From positions 3,369,297 through 3,433,296 of the forward strand of contig NC_133230.1 of the NCBI RefSeq assembly GCF_040436345.1: DNA of 64,000 nucleotides, given 5' to 3'. The translations under genes and the position numbers were made by a program. A model generated the notes under the pieces. It did not search any database, was not told where the DNA came from, and saw only the letters and a program-made list of their open reading frames with translations. Every line of letters starts with the position of its first letter. Within the stretch, counting starts at the first letter, position 1. The DNA comes from Pagrus major. Lineage: Eukaryota; Chordata; Actinopteri; Spariformes; Sparidae. Below, piece by piece: positions 27,601 through 36,600 of the stretch.

Positions 27601-30600
27601 GTAGTGAAATGGCACCCTCAGGTTCTTTGACTTTGGGTAGTTTGACCTCAGCTTTAGCTTCTGGTACTGTGACATCAACATCTTTCTTTGACACGCTCAA
27701 ATCAATTTCAGGTCCTTGAATTTTGGGCATTGAGATGCCAAACTTCGGCATTTTAAATCTGCTTGCTGATCCTTCCACTTCACTTCCTTTGGCTTTCATA
27801 TCTACAGATAGGCCTTCTGTGTCAATGCTGGGTGCTGTGACATCAACTGTAGCTCCCTTTTTAGATATTTCCAGCTTTCCTCCATCGATTTTAATATCTT
27901 TGTCTACATCAGGTACTTCCACACTGACCTTTGGAGTAGATGCTCCGAATTTAGGTAATGTGAATGTTGGCATTTTAAGTTTTGATGGGGATCCTTCAAC
28001 ACTACCTGCTTGAGCTTTAATCTCCACTTTAGCAGATGGTTGTTTTACTTTAACATCTGGAAGTTGAACTTCAGCTTTGGCCTCTGGGAGTTTGACATCT
28101 GTGTCTTTCTTTGACAAGCTCAAATCAATTTCTGGTCCTTTAACTTTGGGCACTGAGATGCCAAACTTTGGCATTTTAAATTTGCTTCCTGATCCTTCCA
28201 CTTCACCTCCTTTAGCTTTCACATCTATAGATAGGCCTTCTTTGTCAATGCTAGGTGCTGTGACATCCACTTTAGCTCCCTCTTTTGATACTTCCAGCTT
28301 TGCTCCATCGATTTTAATATCTTTGTCGACATCAGGTACTTCCACACTGACCTGCGGAGCAGTAGCTCCAAATTTAGGTAATTTGAATGTTGGCATTTTA
28401 AATTTTGATGGTGATCCGTCAACATTACTCATCTGAACATCAATTCCAGGAGCTTTAATTTCCACTTTAGCAGAAGATTCTTTTAGTTCAACATCAGGGA
28501 GTTTGACTTCAGCTTTGGCTTCTGGTAGTTTCACATCTACATCTTTCTTTGATAAGCTTAAATCAATGTCAGGTCGCTTGACTGTAGGCCCAGAAAAACC
28601 GAGACTTGGCATTTTAAACTTGCTTCCTTTTCCTTCATGTTCTGATCCTGTAGTTTTTATATGTATTGATGGACCTTCAGTTTCAATGCTGGGGGCTGCA
28701 ATGTCAACCGTGAGAACATCTTCAGGAATTTTAATCTCAGCTCCATCGATTTTGACATCTTTGTCTGTATCAGGCACTTCTATGGTGGCACTTGGAGTAC
28801 CAGCTCCGAATTTTGGTAATTTGAATGATGGCATCTTGAATTTTGATGGAGATACTTCTGTACTCTTTGTCTTAACCTTGATCTCAGGAGCTTTAACTTC
28901 TACCTCAGCTGAAGGTTCTTTCAGTTCAACCTCAGGGAGTTTGACTTCAGCTTTGGCTTCTGGTAGTGTCACATCTACATCTTTCTTTGATAAGCTTAAA
29001 TCAATGTCAGGTCGCTTGACTGTAGGCCCAGAAAAACCAAGACTTGGCATTTTGAACTTGCCTCCTTTTCCTTCATGTTCAGGTCCTGTTGTTTTCATAT
29101 GAATTGATGGGCCTTCAGTGTCAATACTGGGTGCTGCAATGTCAACTGTGAGAACCTCTTCAGGAATTTTAAGCCCAGGTCCATCAATTTTGACATCTTT
29201 GTCTGTATCAGGCACTTCTATGGTGGCACTTGGAGTACCAGCTCCGAATTTTGGTAATTTGAATGAAGGCATCTTGAATTTTGATGGTGATCCTTCTGTC
29301 CCCTTTGTCTTAACCTTGATCTCAGGTGCTTTAACTTCTACGTCAGCTGAAAGTTCTTTCAGTTCAACTTCAGGGAGTTTGACTTCAGCTTTGGCTTCTG
29401 GTAATGTTACATCTACATCTTTCTTTGATAAGCTTAAATCAATGTCAGGACGCTTGACTGTAGGCCCAGAAAAACCAAGACTTGGCATTTTGAACTTGCT
29501 TCCTTTTCCTTCATGTTCTGATCCTGTAGTTTTCATATGTATTGATGGACCTTCAGTTTCAATGCTGGGTGCTGCAATGTCAACTGTAAGAACCTCTTCA
29601 GGAATTTTAATCTCAGGTCCATCGATTTTGACATCTTTGTCTGTACCAGGCACTTCTATGGTGGCACTTGGAGTACCAGCTCCGAATTTTGGTAATTTGA
29701 ATGACGGCATCTTAAATTTTGATGGTGATCCTTCTGTACTCTTTGTCTTAACCTTGATCTCAGGAGCTTTAACTTCTACCTCAGCTGAAGGTTCTTTCAG
29801 TTCAACCTCAGGGAGTTTGACTTCAGCTTTGGCTTCTGGTAGTGTCACATCTACATCTTTCTTTGATAAGCTTAAATCAATGTCAGGTCGCTTGACTGTA
29901 GGCCCAGAAAAACCAAGACTTGGCATTTTAAACTTGCCTCCTTTTCCTTCATGTTCAGCTCCTGTTGTTTTCATATGAATTGATGGGCCTTCAGTGTCAA
30001 TGCTGGGTGCTGCAATGTGAACTGTGAGAACTTCTTCAGGAATTTTAATCTCAGGTCCATCAATTTTGACATCTTTGTCTGTATCAGGCACTTCTATGGT
30101 GGCACTTGGAGTACCAGCTCCGAATTTTGGTAATTTGAATGACGGCATCTTGAATTTTGATGGTGATCCTTCTGTACTCTTTGTCTTAACCTTGATCTCA
30201 GGAGCTTTAACTTCTACATCAACTGAAGGTTCTTTCAGTTCAACCTCAGGGAGTTTGACTTCAGCTTTGGCTTCTGGTAGTGTCACATCTACATCTTTCT
30301 TTGATAAGCTTAAATCAATGTCAGGTCGCTTGACTGTAGGCCCAGAAAAACCAAGACTTGGCATTTTGAACTTGCCTCCTTTTCCTTCATGTTCAGGTCC
30401 TGTTGTTTTCATATGAATTGATGGGCCTTCAGTGTCAATGCTGGGTGCTGCAATGTGAACTGTGAGAACCTCTTCAGGAATTTTAATCTCAGGTCCATCA
30501 ATTTTGACATCTTTGTCTGTATCAGGCACTTCTATGGTGGCACTTGGAGTACCAGCTCCGAATTTTGGTAATTTGAATGACGGCATCTTGAATTTTGATG

Positions 30601-33600
30601 GAGATACTTCTGTACTCTTTGTCTTAACCTTGATCTCAGGAGCTTTAACTTCCATGTCAACTGAAGGTTCTTTCAGTTCAACTTCAGGTAGTTTGACTTC
30701 AGCTTTGGCTTCTGGTAGTGTCACATCTACATCTTTCTTTGATAAGCTTAAATCAATGTCAGGTCGCTTGACTGTAGGCCCAGAAAAACCGAGACTTGGC
30801 ATTTTGAACTTGCCTCCTTTTCCTTCATGTTCAGGTCCTGTTGTTTTCATATGTATTGATGGGCCTTCAATGTCAATACTGGGTGCTGCAATGTCAACTG
30901 TGAGAACCTCTTCAGGAATTTTAATGTCAGCTCCATCAATTTTGATATCTTTGTCAACATTGGGCACTTCTACATTGGCCCGTGGTGTACCAGCTCCCAA
31001 CTTTGGTAGTTCAAATGTTGGCATCTTAAATTTTGATGATGATCCTTTCGTATCCTTTTTCTCAAGCTTGATCTCAGGAGCTTTAATTTTCACTTCAGCT
31101 GAAGGTTGTTTCAGATCAATGTCAGGAAGTTTGACTTCAGCTTTGGCTTCTGGTAGTGTCACATCTATATCTTTCTTTGATAAACTTAAATCAATATCAG
31201 GTCCTGTTACCTTTGGCATTGTGATTCCAAACTTTGGCATCTTAAACTTGCTTCCTTGCCCATCAACTTCTGCTTCACACTCTGGTGGTTTCATATCCAC
31301 TTCCCCTACTTTCACTTCCACCTTTCCCTCTGGAATTGCAATGTTCACATCTGGAACGCTGACATCAAGTTCTGGGGCCTTAACACTTGGTTTTGAAAAA
31401 GAAAATCTGGGCAGTGAAAACCTTGGCTTTTTCATTTTTGCATCTACCTCAACACCCGATGGTTGCTCTATCACAACACCACCTGAAGGTCCTTTGACTT
31501 CAACCTCTGGCAGATGGACCTCTGCTTTAACATCTGGTACATCAACATCTGTGTGTGGGACAGAAATGCTCATGTCAGCTTCAAAAAGTTTGACATCTTT
31601 GTCTGTATCAGGCACTTCTGTGGTGGCACTTGGAGTTGCAACTCCAAATTTTGGTAACTTGAATGTCGGCATCTTGAATTTTGATGGTGATTCTTCTGTG
31701 CTCTTTGTCGTAACCTTGATCTCAGGAGCTTTAATTTCTACTTCAGCTGCAGGTTCTTTCAGTTCAACTCCAGGGAGTTTGACTTCAGCTTTGGCTTCTG
31801 GTAGTGTCAAATCAACATCTTTCTCTGATAAGCTTAAATCAATGTCAGGTCGCTTGACTTGAGGCGCAGAAAAACCGAGACTTGGCATTTTAAACTTCCG
31901 TCCTTTTCCCTCATGTTCAGGTCCTGTCATTTTCATATGTATTGATGGGCCTTCAGTGTCAATACTGGGTGCTGCAATGTCAACTGTGAGAACCTCTTCA
32001 GGAAATTTAATGTCAGCTCCATCAATTTCAATGTCTTTGTCCACACTGGGCACTTCTATGGTGGCACTTGGTGTACCAGCTCCAAATTTTGGTAGTTCAA
32101 ATGTTGGCATCTTAAATTTCGATGATGATCCTTTTGTATCCTTTTTCTCAAACTTGATCTCAGGAGCCTTAATTTTCATTTCAGCTGAAGGTTGTTTCAG
32201 ATCAATGTCAGGAAGTTTGACTTCAGCTTTGGCTTCTGGTAGTGTCACATCTATGTCTTTCTTTGATAAACTTAAATCAATTTCAGGTCCTGTTACCTTT
32301 GGCATTGTGATTCCAAACTTTGGCATCTTAAGCTTGCTTCCTTGTCCATCAACTTCTACTTCACACTCTGGTGGTTTCATGTCCACTTCCCCTCCTTTCA
32401 TTTCCACCTTCCCCTCTGGAATTGCAACGTTCACATCTGGAATGCTGACATCAAGTTCTGGGGCCTTAACACTTGGTTTTGAAAAAGAAAATCTGGGCAG
32501 TGAAAACCTTGGCTTTTTCATTTTTGCATCTACCTCAACACCCGATGGTTGCTCTATCACAACACCACCTGAAGGTCCTTTGACTTCAACCTCTGGCAGA
32601 TGGACCTCTGCTTTGACTTTTGGTACATCAACATCTGTGTGTGGCACAGAAATGCTCGCATCAGCTCCATCGATTTTGACATCTTTATCAGGTACTTCAG
32701 CGCTGACATTTGGAGTTGCAACTCCAAATTTGGGAAATTTGAATGTTGGCATTTTAAATTTTGATGGTGATCCTTTCATACTGACTAATGGAGCATCAAT
32801 CTCAGCTGCCTTAATTTCCACTTTAGCAGAAGGTTGTTGTAGTTCAACATCAGGTAGATTGACATCAACTTTAGCTTCTGGTAGTGTCACATCTTGATCT
32901 TTCTTTGAGAGGCTTAAATCAATGTCAGGACCTTTTACTTTTGGCAAGGATATTCCAAACTTTGGCACTTTAAACTTGCCTTCTTGCCCATCGATTTCTG
33001 CCTCACACTCTGGTGCTTTCATATCTATTGCAATTTTAGGAGCTTCTGGGAGTTTGACCTCAGCTTTAGCCTCTGGCAGTGTCACATCTACGTCTTTCTT
33101 TGAAAGGCTAAAATCAATTTCAGGACCTTTTACTTTTGGCATTGTAAATCCAAACTTTGGCATTTTGAATTTGCCTCCTTGTCCGTCAAGTTCAACATCA
33201 GTCTGCAAAGGTTTGATTTCCACTTCAGGTTTTTGAACTTCCACCTTTACTTTTGGAGTCAAAACTTCTGCTTTTCCAAGACTTACATCAGTTGAAGGGG
33301 CTTCCTGGAGTTCGAAGTCAGCTTTAGTCCCTGGTAAAGTGATATCTGTGCCTTTCTTTGATGAGCTTAAATGTATATCAGGCCCTTTGACTTTAGGCAT
33401 AGAGACACTGAAAGTTGGCATTTTAAATTTTGAAGATGATACTTCTGTATCTTTAGCTACAACTTCAATTTCAGGAGCTTTGATTTCTGCTTTAGCTGAA
33501 GGTTCTTTTAATTTGACATCTGCTTTGGCTTCTGGTAGTGTGACATCTACATCTTTCTTTGAGAAGCCTAGATGAAACTCAGGTCCTTTTACCTTTGGCA

Positions 33601-36600
33601 CTGCAATCCCAAACGTTGGCACTTTGAACCTGCTTCCTTGTCCTTCAACTTCAGTCTGCAAGGGTCTAATTTCCAGCTCAGGTTTTTCAACTTCAGCCTT
33701 TACCTCTGGAACCAAAACTTCTGCTTTTCTTAGACCGACATCTAATTTAGGGGCATCTGGAAGTTTGGCCTCAAGTTTTGTCTCTGGTAATGTCCCATCT
33801 GCACCTTTCTTTGATAAGTCAAATTCTGGCCCTTTTACTTTGGGCATTTTGATTCCAAACTTTGGCATTTTGAACCTTTCTTCTTTTCCATCAAGTTCTC
33901 CTTTAATCTGCAAGGACTGCATTTCCAGTTCAGGTTTTTCAACCTCCATCTTAGCCTCTGGAATTGAAACATCTACTTTTCCAAGATCAACCTCTGGAAG
34001 TTTGACATCAGCTTTTGTCTCTGGTAATTTGACATCTCTGTCTTTCTTCGATAAGCTAAAATCAAATTCAGGCCCTTTAACTTTTGGCATTTTGATTCCA
34101 AACTTGGGCATTTTAAACTTCCCACCATGACCATCCATTTCTGCTTCCCACTCTGGTGGCTCCATTTCAGCAATTTTATGGTCGCCTGGAAGATTAAATT
34201 CAGCTTTAACATCTGGAACATCGATCTTAGCCTCTGGAACTGAAACATCTACTTTTCCAAGATCAACCTCTGGGACTGTGACATCCATTTTAGCCTCTGG
34301 TAATGTGACATCTACATCTTTCTTTGATAGGCTTACATCGACTTTAGGTCCCTTCACCTTTGGCATAGAGAAACCAAGAGTTGGCATTTTAAACTTGCCT
34401 CCTTTCCCATCCTGCTCAGTCCCTGTAGTTTTTATATCTATTGAAGGTCCTTCAATGTCAACGTTGGGTGCTGCAATGTGAACTGCAGAGCCTTCTTCAG
34501 GGATATTTATGTCAGCTCCATCGATTTTGACATCTTTGTCTGTATCAGGCACTTCTATGGTGGCACTTGGAGTACCAGCTCCGAATTTTGGTAATTTGAA
34601 TGACGGCATCTTGAATTTTGATGGTGATCCTTCTGTATGCTTTGTCTTAACCTTGATCTCAGGAGCTTTAACTTCTACGTCAACTGAAGGTTCTTTCAGT
34701 TCAACCTCAGGTAGTTGGACTTCAGCTTTGGCTTCTGGTAGTGTCAGATCTCCATCTTTCTTTGATAGGCCAAAGTGAATTTCAGGTCCTTTTACTTTTG
34801 GCATTGACATTCCCAACTTTGGCATTTTAAACTTGTGTCCTTGCCCATCAAGTTCAACTTCACTTTGCGGAGGTTTCATTCTAATTTCTGGCCTTTTAAC
34901 TTCCAAATCTTCCTCTGGAAGAAGAACTTCTGCTCTTCCAAGAGTGACATCAACTTTGGGAGCTTCTGGGAGTTTGACCTCAGCACTGGCATCTGGCAGT
35001 GTGACATCTACGTCTTTCTGTGATAGACTCAAATTTATTTGAGGCCCTTTGACTTTAGGCATAGAAAACCCGAAGTGCGGCTTTTTAAACATGCTTCCTT
35101 TTCCCTCATGTTCAGTTCCAGTGGGTTCCATATCTATTGATGGACTTTCAAAGTCAATGCTGGGTGCTTCAATGTTACCTGTAGGTACCTCCTCTGAAAT
35201 ATCAATGTCAGCCCTGTCAAATTTAACATCTTTGTCCATATCACGTACTTCGACAGAAACGTTTGGAGAACCAACTCCAAATTTTGGAAGTTTAAATGTA
35301 GGCATCTTGAATTTTGATGGTGATCCTTCAACATCCTTTGCTACACCTTTCAGTTCAGGGGCTTTAAATTCCACTTTTGCAGAGGGTCCCTTTAATTCAA
35401 CATCAGGGAGTTGAGCTTCTCCTTTGGCTTCTGGTAGTGTCACATCTATGTCTTTCTTTGATTTGCTGAAATCAATTTCTGGCCCTTTTACTTTTGGCAT
35501 TGCGATTCCCAGCTTTGGCATTTTGAACCTGCTACCTTGTCCATCAAGTTCCCCATCAGTTGGCACAGGTTTAATTTCCACCTCAGCTTTTTTGACCATC
35601 ATCTTTTTTTGTGGAATAGAAACATCTGAGCCCCCAAGAGTAACGTCAATTTCAGAGGTTTGTGGAAGTTTCCCTTCAGCTTTAGCATCTGGTACTTTGA
35701 CATTTTTCTTTGATACGCTTAAATCAAATTCAGGCCCTTTTATTTTTGGTGTTTTGATACCAAATTTTGGTACTTTGAACTTGTCTCCTTGTACATCAAG
35801 TTCACCTTCAATCGCCAGAGGTTTGATTTCGAATTCAGGTTTTTCAACATCCATCTTTTGCTCTGGAATAGAAACATGTACGTTTCTAAGTGTTACATCA
35901 GCCTCAGGAAAATCTGGAAGTTTGACCTCAGCTTTAGCTCCTGGTAGTGTGACTCCTACATCTTTCTTTGTTAGGCTTGAATCGATTTTAGGTCCTTTCA
36001 CCTTTGGCATGGAGATGTCAAGATTCGGCATCTTAAACTTTCTACCCTTTCCCTCTCTTTCAAATGTTTTTATCTCTGCTGCATCAATGCTCATGTCCTT
36101 ATCTACATCAGGTACGTTTGCACTGATGTCTGCAGTAACTGCTCCAGATTTGGGCAGTTTGATTGCTTGGTCCTTTGCATTGGCATATTTTACTTCAGCT
36201 CTGATCTCTGGAATAGAGATGTCAGAATGTGGCTTTGCAGCATCAAGACTAACACCAAAACCTGTAAGCAGACTGTCACCTTCCTTTTTGGCTGGTGAAT
36301 CACCAGCTGAATCAATGTATTCAATGCCATCAATTTCAGGTACTTTGACATCAGATATGACTCCTCCAATATGTCCCTTGCCTTTCCTTGTTTCAGTTTC
36401 TGATGTTTTTACTTCTTGGATGAATATAGTCCCTTCTCCTTTTACCATAACACCTTCTTGCTTGGAGATTTTTTGTTTTGGCAGATCAAATCCGATGTCA
36501 GGGATTTTTATGTCTGGTTTTGTAATACCAAAACTGGCCGTTGTCATCTTTGTCTTCTTTGATTTCTTATCTTGTGCCTGAAGAATAGTTACCTCTTGTA

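Noticed and set aside
28126..31192. Regular direct repeats as a CRISPR or satellite array
   Set aside because: The period is 438 bp with no spacers, and it stays in one open protein frame with AHNAK motifs.
30462..31862. 466-codon plus-strand open frame, and others such as 24699-25481 and 31956-32897
   Set aside because: They lie wholly within the ahnak repeat exon, recur with its periodicity, and have the Ser/Thr/Leu-rich composition expected from reading Lys/Pro/Glu/Asp codons backwards.
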